A stretch of 64,000 bases of DNA, from positions 728,623-792,622 of the forward strand of contig NZ_CABPSN010000003.1 in the NCBI RefSeq assembly GCF_902459565.1, read 5' to 3'. Below are positions 35,748-44,354 of the stretch, piece by piece; position 1 is the first letter of the stretch, and every line of letters starts with the position of its first letter. Both the position numbers and the translations under genes were made by a program. The notes beneath the pieces were generated by a model. It searched no databases. It saw only the letters and a list, made by a program, of their open reading frames with translations, and had not been told where the DNA came from. This DNA is from Pandoraea aquatica. Its GTDB lineage: Bacteria > Pseudomonadota > Gammaproteobacteria > Burkholderiales > Burkholderiaceae.

Positions 35748-36917
35748 ATGACATCCAAGGGACTGGATAGCGAATCGTTCGAGCTGCTGCTCGCGGCGGT
35801 CCAACGCTTCATCCGCGAGCGGCTCGTGCCCGCCGAGAACGACGTCGAGGAGCACGACGAAGTGCCCGCCACCATCGTCGACGAGATGAAGGAGATGGGA
35901 CTGTTCGGCTTGTCGATTCCCGAGGAATTCGGTGGCATCGGCTTGTCGATGGTGCAGGAAGTGCGCGTGGCCTACGAATTCGGTCAGACGTCGCTCGCGT
36001 TCCGGTCGGTATTCGGCACGAACGTCGGCATCGGCTCGCAGGGCATTCTGATGGACGGCACCGATGCGCAGAAGCGCGATCTGCTGCCGCGCGTGGCGAG
36101 CGGCGATCTGATCATGTCGTTCGCGCTGACGGAGCCGGATGTGGGATCGGACGCGGCCTCGCTCAAGACCCGCGCGGTGCGCGACGGCGACGTCTACGTG
36201 CTCGACGGCGTGAAGCGCTTCATCACCAACGCGCCGCGCGCAGGTGCCTTCACGCTGATGGCGCGCACCGGCGGCGAGGGGGCGGGCGGCATTTCGGCGT
36301 TCATCGTCCCGGCCGACACGCCGGGCCTCTCGCTGGGCAAGCCGGACAAGAAGATGGGCCAGCGCGGTACAAAGACCTGCGACGTCGTGCTGCAAGGTGC
36401 GCGCGTGCCGGCGGCGAACATCATCGGAGGCGTTGCCGGTAAGGGTTTCAAGACGGCCATGAAGGTGCTCGACCGGGGGCGCCTGCATGTGGCGGCGCTC
36501 GCGTGCGGCATGGCGCAGCGCATTCTCGACGAGTCCGTCGCCTATGCGCGCGAACGCAAGCAGTTCGGCGAGCGCATCGGCGACTTCCAGTTAGTACAGG
36601 CGATGCTCGCCGACAGTCAGGCCGAACTCTACGCCGGGTGGTCGATGGTGCAGGACTGCGCCGCGCGATACGACGCCAAGCCCGTGGGCAAGCGCGACGC
36701 CGACGTCAGCACGCGGGCGTCGTGCGCCAAGCTGTTCTGTACGGAAATGGTCGGACGTGTGGCAGATCGCGGCGTGCAGGTGCACGGCGGGGCAGGCTAC
36801 ATCAATGAGTACAAGGTCGAGCGCTTCTATCGCGACGTGCGTCTGCTGCGCCTGTACGAAGGCACCACACAGATTCAGCAACTCATCATCGGCCGCGCGT
36901 TGATGCAGGAGGATTGA
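35748..36917 (+). CDS. Acyl-CoA dehydrogenase
   Basis: A 389-residue FAD-dependent acyl-CoA dehydrogenase, which introduces the alpha-beta double bond in an acyl-CoA and passes electrons to ETF. Family marks are FALTEPDVGSDAASLKTRAVRDGD (substrate and FAD contact, near residue 125), RKQFGERIGDFQLVQAMLAD near 265, and QVHGGAGYINEYKVERFYRDVRLLRLYEGTTQIQQLII with the catalytic glutamate in YEGT. The start MTSKGL at 35748 follows AAGGG; the longer frame before it is not supported. It directly abuts the MFS gene, so the two probably share a transcript. The acyl chain is not known. Confidence 0.92.
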   Translation: MTSKGLDSESFELLLAAVQRFIRERLVPAENDVEEHDEVPATIVDEMKEMGLFGLSIPEEFGGIGLSMVQEVRVAYEFGQTSLAFRSVFGTNVGIGSQGILMDGTDAQKRDLLPRVASGDLIMSFALTEPDVGSDAASLKTRAVRDGDVYVLDGVKRFITNAPRAGAFTLMARTGGEGAGGISAFIVPADTPGLSLGKPDKKMGQRGTKTCDVVLQGARVPAANIIGGVAGKGFKTAMKVLDRGRLHVAALACGMAQRILDESVAYARERKQFGERIGDFQLVQAMLADSQAELYAGWSMVQDCAARYDAKPVGKRDADVSTRASCAKLFCTEMVGRVADRGVQVHGGAGYINEYKVERFYRDVRLLRLYEGTTQIQQLIIGRALMQED

Positions 36918-38321
36918 GTGAGCCGACGCGCGCTGCCCTTTCTGGTGGCGTCGACGTTCTTCATGGAGAACCTCGACGCCACCATCATCACCACGTCGCT
37001 GCCCGCCATGGCGACGGACTTCGGCGTCGCGCCGTCGCAACTGTCCATCGGCCTGTCGGCTTATCTGGTCGCACTCGCGGCGTTCATCCCGGCGAGCGGC
37101 TGGCTGGCGGACCGGCTCGGGCCGCGTCGGGTGTTTCCCGCCGCTATCGCGCTCTTTACGCTGGCATCAGTGCTGTGCGCGATGAGCACGAGCCTTGGCA
37201 TGTTCACCGCTTGCCGGGTGCTTCAGGGGCTGGCCGGGGCGATGATGGTGCCGGTCGGGCGACTCGTCGTGTTACGCAATACGCCCAAGCCGGAACTGGT
37301 GCGTGCCATCGCAACGATCACGTGGCCGGGCCTTGCCGCACCCGTACTCGGCCCAGCACTTGGCGGCTTCATCTCGTCGACGTGGAGCTGGCACTGGATC
37401 TTCCTGATCAACGTGCCGCTGGGCCTTGCGGCGTTCGCAGGGGCGTTGTGGCTGGTGGGGCCGTCGCCGGGCGAGCGCAAGCCGTTCGATCTGCCGGGCT
37501 TCGTGATGAGCGGCGTCGGCGCGAGCCTGCTGATGTTCGGCGTCGAGCTGGCGAGCCGAACGCCCGCCGACTGGCCGATGGTGATCGGTTGCCTCGCCAT
37601 CGGATTGCTCTCGATGGGCTGGTCGATCCGGCACTTCCTGCACACGCCGCACCCGCTCATCAATCTGGCCGCTATGCGCGTGCAGACATTTGCCGTGACG
37701 GTGTGGGGCGGTTCGCTTTTTCGCATGACGATCGGCAGCGCGCCGTTTCTGCTGCCGCTGATGTTCCAACTCGCGTTCGGCCTGAGCGCGGTGACGTCCG
37801 GCCTGCTGATGCTCGCGCTCTTCGCGGGCAATCTGGGCATTAAACCGGCGACGACGCCGATCCTCCGGCGCTTCGGTTTCCGTCGTGTGCTGCTGGGTAA
37901 CGGCGTGCTCGTCGTGATCGGCTTCCTGATGTGCGCCGCGCTGTCGTCGTCGACGCCGTTCTGGATTGTCGCGCTCGTGCTGCTGTTCGGCGGCATCTGC
38001 CGGTCGATGCAGTTCACCACGCTTGCCACGATGGCGTTCGCCGACGTGCCGCCCGCCGACATGAGCGGCGCAGCGACGCTGTCGTCCGCACTCCAGCAGA
38101 TGATGACGGGCATGGGAATCGCGCTCGGCGCGCTCATCCTCAAGTTCACTGAAGTGGCGGGTGTTGCGCCGTTCAGCACCGCGAGTTTCCGCTGGACGTT
38201 CGTCGTCATGGGGGGAATCGCCTTGCTCGCACTGATCGACGGCATGCGTTTGCCGCACGACGCTGGCGCGCAAGTCAGCGGACACAAATCGTCAGGTGCC
38301 AAAACCAGCGAAGCAAGCTGA
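36918..38321 (+). CDS. MFS multidrug-type transporter, DHA2 family
   Basis: A 467-residue major facilitator of the 14-segment DHA2 drug:H+ antiporter type. Signatures are ENLDATIITTSLPAMATDFGVAP near the N-terminus (motif D1-like), GWLADRLGPRRVF near residue 70, and RVLQGLAGAMMVPVGR near 105. The start is a GTG that follows the stop codon of the acyl-CoA dehydrogenase without a gap, with GGAGGA upstream. It is not a NarK-type nitrate carrier, although it lies next to the nitrate genes; it lacks the two nitrate signature motifs. Substrate unknown. Confidence 0.88.
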   Translation: MSRRALPFLVASTFFMENLDATIITTSLPAMATDFGVAPSQLSIGLSAYLVALAAFIPASGWLADRLGPRRVFPAAIALFTLASVLCAMSTSLGMFTACRVLQGLAGAMMVPVGRLVVLRNTPKPELVRAIATITWPGLAAPVLGPALGGFISSTWSWHWIFLINVPLGLAAFAGALWLVGPSPGERKPFDLPGFVMSGVGASLLMFGVELASRTPADWPMVIGCLAIGLLSMGWSIRHFLHTPHPLINLAAMRVQTFAVTVWGGSLFRMTIGSAPFLLPLMFQLAFGLSAVTSGLLMLALFAGNLGIKPATTPILRRFGFRRVLLGNGVLVVIGFLMCAALSSSTPFWIVALVLLFGGICRSMQFTTLATMAFADVPPADMSGAATLSSALQQMMTGMGIALGALILKFTEVAGVAPFSTASFRWTFVVMGGIALLALIDGMRLPHDAGAQVSGHKSSGAKTSEAS

Positions 38322-38374
38322 CGCACCGCATGCAGGCATCAAGTTGGTGCGCGCGGGGCGGCGGCCCCACGTCA

Positions 38375-38391
38375 TGCACTGGTGCGGTGCA
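38375..38391 (+). promoter_or_regulatory. NtrC enhancer-binding site upstream of nirB
   Basis: TGCACT-N5-GGTGCA fits the NtrC consensus TGCACY-N5-RGTGCA in every fixed position. It is centred about 125 bases before the predicted sigma-54 start, the usual enhancer distance. Confidence 0.8.
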
Positions 38392-38482
38392 GCAGAATCG
38401 ATACCACTTTCGGGCGTTTCCCATAGACAACTTCTGATCTTCTCCTTACCCGACAACGCCCCGCGGGCGATGTCTCACGTGC

Positions 38483-38497
38483 TGGCACGCTTGTTGC
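38483..38497 (+). promoter_or_regulatory. Sigma-54 promoter of the nitrate assimilation operon
   Basis: TGGCAC-N5-TTGC matches the -24/-12 consensus exactly, with the GG and GC doublets correctly spaced. The predicted RNA start is near 38508-38510, giving a leader of about 158 bases before nirB. Confidence 0.85.
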
Positions 38498-38513
38498 GTT
38501 AGCGTTAATGCCA

Positions 38514-38529
38514 GCGGCAAAGGCGTCGC
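38514..38529 (+). promoter_or_regulatory. ANTAR-type hexaloop hairpin P1 in the nirB leader
   Basis: A 5-bp stem GCGGC/GTCGC (one G-U pair) closes the six-base loop AAAGGC, which has A at loop position 1 and G at position 4. These are the residues required in RNA targets of ANTAR antiterminators. It begins about five bases after the predicted RNA start. Confidence 0.7.
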
Positions 38530-38582
38530 CGGCAAAGGATTCAGGTGCGACGTCGGGCGGGACAGCCTGCGACGTACCCACA

Positions 38583-38596
38583 GGACAACGGCGTCC
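38583..38596 (+). promoter_or_regulatory. ANTAR-type hexaloop hairpin P2, excludes the terminator
   Basis: A stem GGAC/GTCC closes the loop AACGGC, again with A at position 1 and G at position 4. The loop and 3' strand are the same bases that form the 5' arm of the terminator at 38587, so the two structures cannot exist together. Confidence 0.7.
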
Positions 38597-38634
38597 CTCT
38601 GTGCTTCGGCACGGATGGACGCCGTTTTGTTTTT
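38587..38634 (+). terminator. Intrinsic terminator in the nirB leader (attenuator)
   Basis: A ten-base-pair stem (AACGGCGTCC with GGACGCCGTT) is extended by further pairs up to GTGC-TTCG-GCAC with a stable TTCG loop, and is followed by TTGTTTTT. It lies 32 bases before the nirB start codon, inside the leader. It should stop transcription unless the P2 hairpin is held by NasT. Confidence 0.88.
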
Positions 38635-38666
38635 CGGGCGCTGCAGGCGCAACAGGAGAAGACAGC

Positions 38667-41144
38667 ATGCGCAAACCTCGTCTGGTCGTCATCGGCAACG
38701 GCATGGCCGGCATCCGCACGCTCGAAGAGCTGCTTGAGATTGCACCGAACCAATACGACATCACCGTGTTCGGCGCAGAGCCGCATCCGAACTACAACCG
38801 CATCCTGCTCTCGCCGGTGCTCGCCGGCGAGCAGGCGTTCAAGGACATCGTGCTCAATCCGCTCGACTGGTATGCGGAGAAGGGCATCACGCTGCACCTC
38901 GGCAAGGAAGTGACGCAGATCGACCGTCGGAGTCGCGTGGTGCGCTGCGCCGACGGCACCGAAGCGCCGTATGACCGTCTGCTGATCGCGACTGGCTCCA
39001 GCCCGTTCATTCTGCCGGTGCCGGGCAAGGATCTCGACGGCGTGATCAGCTATCGCGACATCCGCGATACCGAAATCATGATCGAGACGGCCAAGGTGAA
39101 GCGCCACGCGGTGGTGATCGGCGGGGGACTGCTCGGACTCGAAGCGGCCAACGGCCTGAAACTGCGCGGCATGGACGTCACCGTCGTGCATCTGGCCGAC
39201 ACGCTGCTGGAGCGTCAGCTCGACAGCACGGCAGGCAAGCTGCTGCAACAGTCGCTCGAAGCGCGCGGCCTTGCGTTCCGTCTGTCGCATCAGACGTCGG
39301 AAATTCTCGGCGACGACAAGCACAGCGTGCGCGCCGTGAAGTTCAGCAACGGCGACGAAATCGCGGCGGATCTCGTGGTGATGGCCGCCGGCATCCGCCC
39401 GAATACCACGCTGGCCGAAGCGGCTGGTTTGCACTGCGCACGTGGCATCGTGGTGTCGGACACGCTGCAAACCTACGATCCGCGCATCTACGCCGTGGGC
39501 GAGTGCGTGAGCCATCGTGGTGTGGCGTACGGTCTCGTCGCGCCGCTGTTCGAACAGGCCAAGGTCTGTGCGAATCACCTCGCATTGATGGGTATCGGCA
39601 GCTATCGCGGCTCGGTGCTTTCCACCAAGCTGAAGGTCACCGGCATCGATCTGTTCTCTGCGGGCGACTTTCTGGGCGGCGAAGGCACGGAGGAAATCGT
39701 GCTGTCGGACCCGGCGAGCGGCGTTTACAAGAAGCTGGTGATTCGTGACGACAAGCTCGTCGGCGCATGCCTGTACGGCGATACCGCCGACGGCGCGTGG
39801 TACTTCAAGCTGCTGCGCGAAGGGCGCACGCTGGGCGAATTGCGCGAGCGCATCATGTTCGGCGAGTCGAGCGTGGGCGACGTCGGCACGCAAGGGCAGA
39901 ACCGTGCCTCCGCGATGGCTGACACCGATGAGGTGTGCGGCTGTAACGGTGTGTGCAAAGGCACCATCGTCAAGGCCATCACCGAGAAGGGCCTGTTCAC
40001 GCTCGACGAAGTGAAGAAGCACACCAAGGCGGCCAGTTCCTGCGGTTCGTGCGCGGGGCTGTGCGAACAGATTCTGATGAGCACGCTCGGCTCGACCTAC
40101 GACGCCGCGCCGAAGGAGAAGGCCGTGTGCGGCTGCACCGATCTGTCGCATGCGGATGTGCGTCGTGCGGTGCGCGAGCATCGCCTGACCACTCACCGCG
40201 CCGCCTTCGACTTCCTCGAATGGCGCACGCCCAACGGCTGCGCGACGTGCCGTCCGGCGCTGAACTACTACATGCTCAGCACGTGGCCGAAGGAAGCGGT
40301 GGACGATCCGCAAAGCCGCTTCGTCAACGAGCGCGTGCACGCCAACATCCAGAAGGACAACACGTTCTCCGTTATCCCGCAGATGAAGGGCGGCGTGACG
40401 AATGCGAGCGAGCTGCGCCGCATTGCCGACGTGGCGGACAAGTATCAGATTCCGATGGTCAAGGTCACGGGCGGGCAGCGTATCGACTTGCTCGGCGTGA
40501 AGAAGGACGATCTGGTGAATGTCTGGCGCGATCTGGGCATGCCGTCGGGGCATGCGTACGGCAAGTCGATCCGCACGGTGAAGACGTGTGTGGGGAGTGA
40601 GTTCTGCCGCTTCGGCACGCAGAACAGCACGCAGATGGGCATCGATCTGGAGACGATGCTCGCGAACATGTGGTCGCCGCACAAGGTGAAGCTGGCCGTG
40701 TCAGGCTGCCCGCGTAATTGCGCCGAAGCGGGGATCAAGGACGTGGGTGTGATCGCCGTCGATTCGGGCTGGGAGCTGTACGTGGGCGGCAACGGTGGCA
40801 TCAAGACCGAAGTGGCGCAGTTTCTCGTGAAGGTGAAGACGGCCGAGGAGGTCAAGGAGTACACCGGCGCGTTCCTCCAGTTGTATCGTGAGGAAGCCTA
40901 CTACCTCGACCGTACGGTGCATTACCTCGACCGCGTGGGCCTCGATTATGTGAAGCAACGCGTGGTGGCGGACGCGGCCAATCGCCGGGCACTGTACGAG
41001 CGTCTGCTGTTCTCGCTCGACGGACTGCCGGACCCGTGGCAGGCGCGTATCAACGGGGCGCAAGCCAACGAGTACCAGCCGCTCAAAGCGACGACGCTGA
41101 GCGCGACGCCCGCCGATGTCACGACTGAAACCACGACTGCCTGA
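38667..41144 (+). CDS. nirB: Assimilatory nitrite reductase (NAD(P)H), large subunit
   Basis: An 825-residue cytoplasmic enzyme that reduces nitrite to ammonium. The N-terminal FAD/NAD(P)H module starts KPRLVVIGNGMAGIRTLEELL and has the second nucleotide site HAVVIGGGLLGLEAANGL near residue 150. Two BFD-like [2Fe-2S] segments follow: CGCNGVCKG with CGSCAGLC (about 424-465), and CGCTDL with CATC (about 488-530). The siroheme/[4Fe-4S] domain has CVGSEFC (about 640) and SGCPRNC (about 680). The ATG at 38667 has AGGAG nine bases upstream. It heads nirB-nirD-nasA-cobA-nasT-nasS and is controlled by the leader described above. Confidence 0.95.
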   Translation: MRKPRLVVIGNGMAGIRTLEELLEIAPNQYDITVFGAEPHPNYNRILLSPVLAGEQAFKDIVLNPLDWYAEKGITLHLGKEVTQIDRRSRVVRCADGTEAPYDRLLIATGSSPFILPVPGKDLDGVISYRDIRDTEIMIETAKVKRHAVVIGGGLLGLEAANGLKLRGMDVTVVHLADTLLERQLDSTAGKLLQQSLEARGLAFRLSHQTSEILGDDKHSVRAVKFSNGDEIAADLVVMAAGIRPNTTLAEAAGLHCARGIVVSDTLQTYDPRIYAVGECVSHRGVAYGLVAPLFEQAKVCANHLALMGIGSYRGSVLSTKLKVTGIDLFSAGDFLGGEGTEEIVLSDPASGVYKKLVIRDDKLVGACLYGDTADGAWYFKLLREGRTLGELRERIMFGESSVGDVGTQGQNRASAMADTDEVCGCNGVCKGTIVKAITEKGLFTLDEVKKHTKAASSCGSCAGLCEQILMSTLGSTYDAAPKEKAVCGCTDLSHADVRRAVREHRLTTHRAAFDFLEWRTPNGCATCRPALNYYMLSTWPKEAVDDPQSRFVNERVHANIQKDNTFSVIPQMKGGVTNASELRRIADVADKYQIPMVKVTGGQRIDLLGVKKDDLVNVWRDLGMPSGHAYGKSIRTVKTCVGSEFCRFGTQNSTQMGIDLETMLANMWSPHKVKLAVSGCPRNCAEAGIKDVGVIAVDSGWELYVGGNGGIKTEVAQFLVKVKTAEEVKEYTGAFLQLYREEAYYLDRTVHYLDRVGLDYVKQRVVADAANRRALYERLLFSLDGLPDPWQARINGAQANEYQPLKATTLSATPADVTTETTTA

Positions 41145-41153
41145 GGAGATCCC

Positions 41154-41519
41154 ATGACGACGCCATCCCAACCGATCTGGCTGCACGTCTGCGACGTGAA
41201 TGCGATCCCGCGCCTGGGCACACGCGTGCTGACGCATGCGAGCGGCAACATCGCGCTGTTTCGCACCGAGAGCGATAACGTCTTCGCGCTGCGCGACAAG
41301 TGTCCGCACAAGGGCGGCGCGTTGTCGCAGGGCATCGTGCACGGCGAGAAAGTGACGTGTCCGCTGCACGCCTGGAACATCGATCTGACGACGGGCGAAG
41401 CCTGCGCACCGGACGTCGGTTGCGCACAGCGTTTCCCGGTGCGGATCGACGCGGGCGAGGTGTATCTGTCGATTGACGAGACGGTGAGCACCACCGCGAC
41501 CGAGACGGTCGCGGCCTGA
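41154..41519 (+). CDS. nirD: Nitrite reductase small subunit, Rieske type
   Basis: A 121-residue protein that works with NirB. It has a complete Rieske [2Fe-2S] motif, KCPHKGGALSQG and CPLHAWN (C-x-H and C-x2-H), unlike the E. coli NirD, which lost the cluster ligands. It begins nine bases after nirB with AGGAG in the gap, so the two are cotranscribed and translated at matched levels. Confidence 0.95.
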   Translation: MTTPSQPIWLHVCDVNAIPRLGTRVLTHASGNIALFRTESDNVFALRDKCPHKGGALSQGIVHGEKVTCPLHAWNIDLTTGEACAPDVGCAQRFPVRIDAGEVYLSIDETVSTTATETVAA

Positions 41520-41574
41520 CGTTCGCCGTCTCGCGTAATCCCCACGACACCTAACCACAAGCGCCGGAGTTCTC

Positions 41575-44289
41575 ATGACAACCCTCACGCAAACCACCTG
41601 CTGCTACTGCGGCGTCGGTTGCGGCATGCTCGTCGAGAGCGATGGTGAGCGCATCGTCGGCGTGCAGGGCGATCCGAACCATCCGGCGAACTACGGGCGG
41701 TTGTGCAGCAAGGGCATGACGCTGCCGCTCACGGCGCAATCGATCGCCGGACGCGTTTTGATGCCCGAGATGCGCGCCGCGCGCGATGCCGAGCGTGTCC
41801 CCGTCACGTGGGACGCCGCGCTGGAAACGGTGGCGTCGCGCTTTGCCGACGTCATCCGTCGCCATGGTCCGGACTCGGTCGCGTTCTACGTCTCGGGGCA
41901 ACTGCTGACCGAGGATTACTACGTCTTCAACAAGCTCGCGAAAGGGCTGGTGCGCACCAACAACATCGACACGAACTCGCGGCTGTGCATGTCGAGCGCC
42001 GTGAGCGCGTACAAGATGGCGCTCGGTGCCGACGGCCCGCCCACCTGCTACGACGACCTCGAAGCCGCTCGCACCGTGATCTTCGCGGGCAGCAACATGG
42101 CGTATGCGCATCCGGTGTTGTTCCGGCGTCTGGAAGCGGCGAAGGCCGCCGATCCGTCGATTCGCTGGATCGTGGTCGATCCGCGCCGCACCGATACGGC
42201 GGCGATGGCGGACTTGCATCTGCCGATCGTGCCGGGCACGGACGTTGCCCTGTTTCACGGCATGTTGCACCACCTGATCTGGGAAGGACGCATCGACCGT
42301 CGCTATATCGATGCGCATACGGACGGCTTCGACGCCCTCAAGCAAGTGTTGCGTGCCTACCCGCCGCAGCTGGTCGCGGATATCTGCGGCATCGAAGAAT
42401 CGGCGTTGCGTCAGGCGGCGGACTGGTTCGGGGAAAGCCCGGCGGCGCTCTCGCTGTATTGCATGGGGCTGAATCAGTCGAGCCACGGCACCGAGAAGAA
42501 TCTCGCACTCATTCATCTACATCTGGCGACCGGGCAGATCGGACGCGCCGGTGCTGGCCCGTTCTCGCTGACCGGTCAGCCCAACGCCATGGGCGGGCGC
42601 GAAGTCGGCGGACTGGCCACCATGCTCGCCGCGCATCGCGATATCGGCAACGCGGCGCATCGTGCCGAAGTCGAGACGCTTTGGGGCGTGCAGGGACTCT
42701 CCGCCACACCGGGCCTGCCCGCTGTGGAGATGTTCGACGCCGTGCGTGACGGGCGTATCAAGGCGATCTGGATTGCCTGTACGAACCCGGTGCATTCGAT
42801 GCCGGACAGCGCACGCGTACGCGAAGCGCTGGCGACGGCGGAGTTCGTCGTCGTGCAGGAAGCTTTTCATCAGACGGATACGGTGCCCTATGCGGACGTG
42901 CTGCTGCCCGCCGCGAGTTGGGGCGAGAAGGCCGGTACCGTCACGAATTCCGAGCGCCGGATTTCGCGTGTGCGTGCGGCGATCCCGGCACCCGGCGATG
43001 CGCGGGCCGACTGGTGGATTGCGAGCGAGGTGGCGCGGCGTCTCGCGCCCAAGCTCGACGCGCCGTCCGAGCCGTTCGCGTTTTCGTCCATCGAGACGAT
43101 CTTCAACGAGCATCGCGCGCTCACGCTCGGCCGCGATCTCGATATCGGCGGCATCGATTACGCCTTGCTGGAGCGCGACGGCCCGCAGCAGTGGCCGTAT
43201 CCGGCGGGTGCTGCGCACGGTGCAGCACGTCGCTATGAAGACGGCGTGTTCGCGACCGGCGATGGCCGTGCGCGCTTTCATGCCTTCGAGTATCGGCCGG
43301 TGGCCGAGCCGATCAACGCGCGACATCCACTGCGGCTGATTACGGGACGGTTGCGCGATCAGTGGCACGGCATGAGCCGCACGGGACGCGTCGGGCAGTT
43401 GTTCGAGCACGCACCTGAACCGGCGCTGACGATGCATCCGGCGGATGCCGCGCGTCGCAGCCTGCGCGCGGGCGACTTCGTGCGTCTGTCGAGCCGTCGC
43501 GGCGAGCGGGTGCTGATGCTGACGGTGAGCGACGATGTGGCGTCGGGCACGGTGTTTGTCCCGATGCATTGGAGCGGTCAGTTTCTCGGTGGCGGTGGCG
43601 TGAACGACACGACGATCGGTGCCGTCGACAAATATTCGAAGCAACCGGAATTGAAGCATGCAGCGGTGCGCGTCGACCCCGTGACGCTGCCGTGGCGCGT
43701 GGCGGCGGTGTGTCGCGGCGATGCGCTGCAATTGCACGCGGCCGTGCAGCCGTTGCTCGCACAGCGACGGTTCGCGACGGTGCGTCTGGAGGGCGACGAC
43801 CGGCTGGTGGTGACGGCCGCCGATGCCGAGCCGGATGCCGATTGGCTGGAGCGTCTGCATACGGCGCTGGCGCTGCCGCGTGACGAATCGCTGCTGGAGT
43901 ATCGCGACGCGCGTCGGGCCATGACCAAGCGTGTGGCGTGGCGCGACACCCTCATCGACGGCGTGCTGGTCGCGGGCAGCGAGGCGGATGTCGCGGGGTC
44001 GACGACGTTGCTGGCGCGCGTGAAAGGCGCGTCGCCGTGGATGCGCGCCCGTCACGCGGTGTTCGTCGCCGACAGCGGGCCGGCGGTGCCGCGAGACCGC
44101 ACCGTCTGTCAGTGCAAGTCGGTGACGGCGTCGAGTATCGACGCGGCGATTGCTTCCGGGGCTGACGTCGCGCAACTCAAGGCGAAGCTCGGTTGCGGCA
44201 CGGTTTGCGGTTCATGCGTTCCGGAATTGCAGCGTATGTGTGCGGCGTCGGCAGGGATCTCGTCGGCGGTCACGACGAATGCAGCTTAA
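41575..44289 (+). CDS. nasA: Assimilatory nitrate reductase, molybdenum catalytic subunit
   Basis: A 904-residue cytoplasmic enzyme reducing nitrate to nitrite with a bis-MGD molybdenum cofactor. The N-terminal [4Fe-4S] site is CCYCGVGCGML with LCSKG (residues about 9-45). The molybdopterin domain carries NTNSRLCMSSAV-type segments (here NIDTNSRLCMSSAVSAYK), and the C-terminal dinucleotide-binding domain starts around residue 585 (LRLITGRLRDQWHGMSRTG). A BFD-like [2Fe-2S] domain ends the protein (CQCKSV about 844 and CGTVCGSC about 875), as in NasA/NasC proteins that take electrons without a separate small subunit. Its electron donor is not identified here. It is 55 bases after nirD. Confidence 0.95.
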   Translation: MTTLTQTTCCYCGVGCGMLVESDGERIVGVQGDPNHPANYGRLCSKGMTLPLTAQSIAGRVLMPEMRAARDAERVPVTWDAALETVASRFADVIRRHGPDSVAFYVSGQLLTEDYYVFNKLAKGLVRTNNIDTNSRLCMSSAVSAYKMALGADGPPTCYDDLEAARTVIFAGSNMAYAHPVLFRRLEAAKAADPSIRWIVVDPRRTDTAAMADLHLPIVPGTDVALFHGMLHHLIWEGRIDRRYIDAHTDGFDALKQVLRAYPPQLVADICGIEESALRQAADWFGESPAALSLYCMGLNQSSHGTEKNLALIHLHLATGQIGRAGAGPFSLTGQPNAMGGREVGGLATMLAAHRDIGNAAHRAEVETLWGVQGLSATPGLPAVEMFDAVRDGRIKAIWIACTNPVHSMPDSARVREALATAEFVVVQEAFHQTDTVPYADVLLPAASWGEKAGTVTNSERRISRVRAAIPAPGDARADWWIASEVARRLAPKLDAPSEPFAFSSIETIFNEHRALTLGRDLDIGGIDYALLERDGPQQWPYPAGAAHGAARRYEDGVFATGDGRARFHAFEYRPVAEPINARHPLRLITGRLRDQWHGMSRTGRVGQLFEHAPEPALTMHPADAARRSLRAGDFVRLSSRRGERVLMLTVSDDVASGTVFVPMHWSGQFLGGGGVNDTTIGAVDKYSKQPELKHAAVRVDPVTLPWRVAAVCRGDALQLHAAVQPLLAQRRFATVRLEGDDRLVVTAADAEPDADWLERLHTALALPRDESLLEYRDARRAMTKRVAWRDTLIDGVLVAGSEADVAGSTTLLARVKGASPWMRARHAVFVADSGPAVPRDRTVCQCKSVTASSIDAAIASGADVAQLKAKLGCGTVCGSCVPELQRMCAASAGISSAVTTNAA

Positions 44290-44354
44290 GTGTTGTGAGT
44301 GACGCGCACCCATGCATGACATCGAGGATGTGAAGGATTCAAGGGAGAACGATC

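Noticed and set aside
36918..38321. MFS gene as a NarK nitrate transporter
   Set aside because: It shows DHA2 multidrug signatures and 14 segments, lies in a unit with an acyl-CoA dehydrogenase, and is separated from nirB by the NtrC/sigma-54 region.
38396..38412. IHF site between the NtrC site and the sigma-54 promoter
   Set aside because: The best AT-rich stretch misses several consensus positions, so no site is claimed.
38515..38538. Direct repeat CGGCAAAGG (38515 and 38530) as a protein binding site
   Set aside because: The first copy is accounted for by hairpin P1; the second copy does not form a hexaloop hairpin, so it is likely coincidental.
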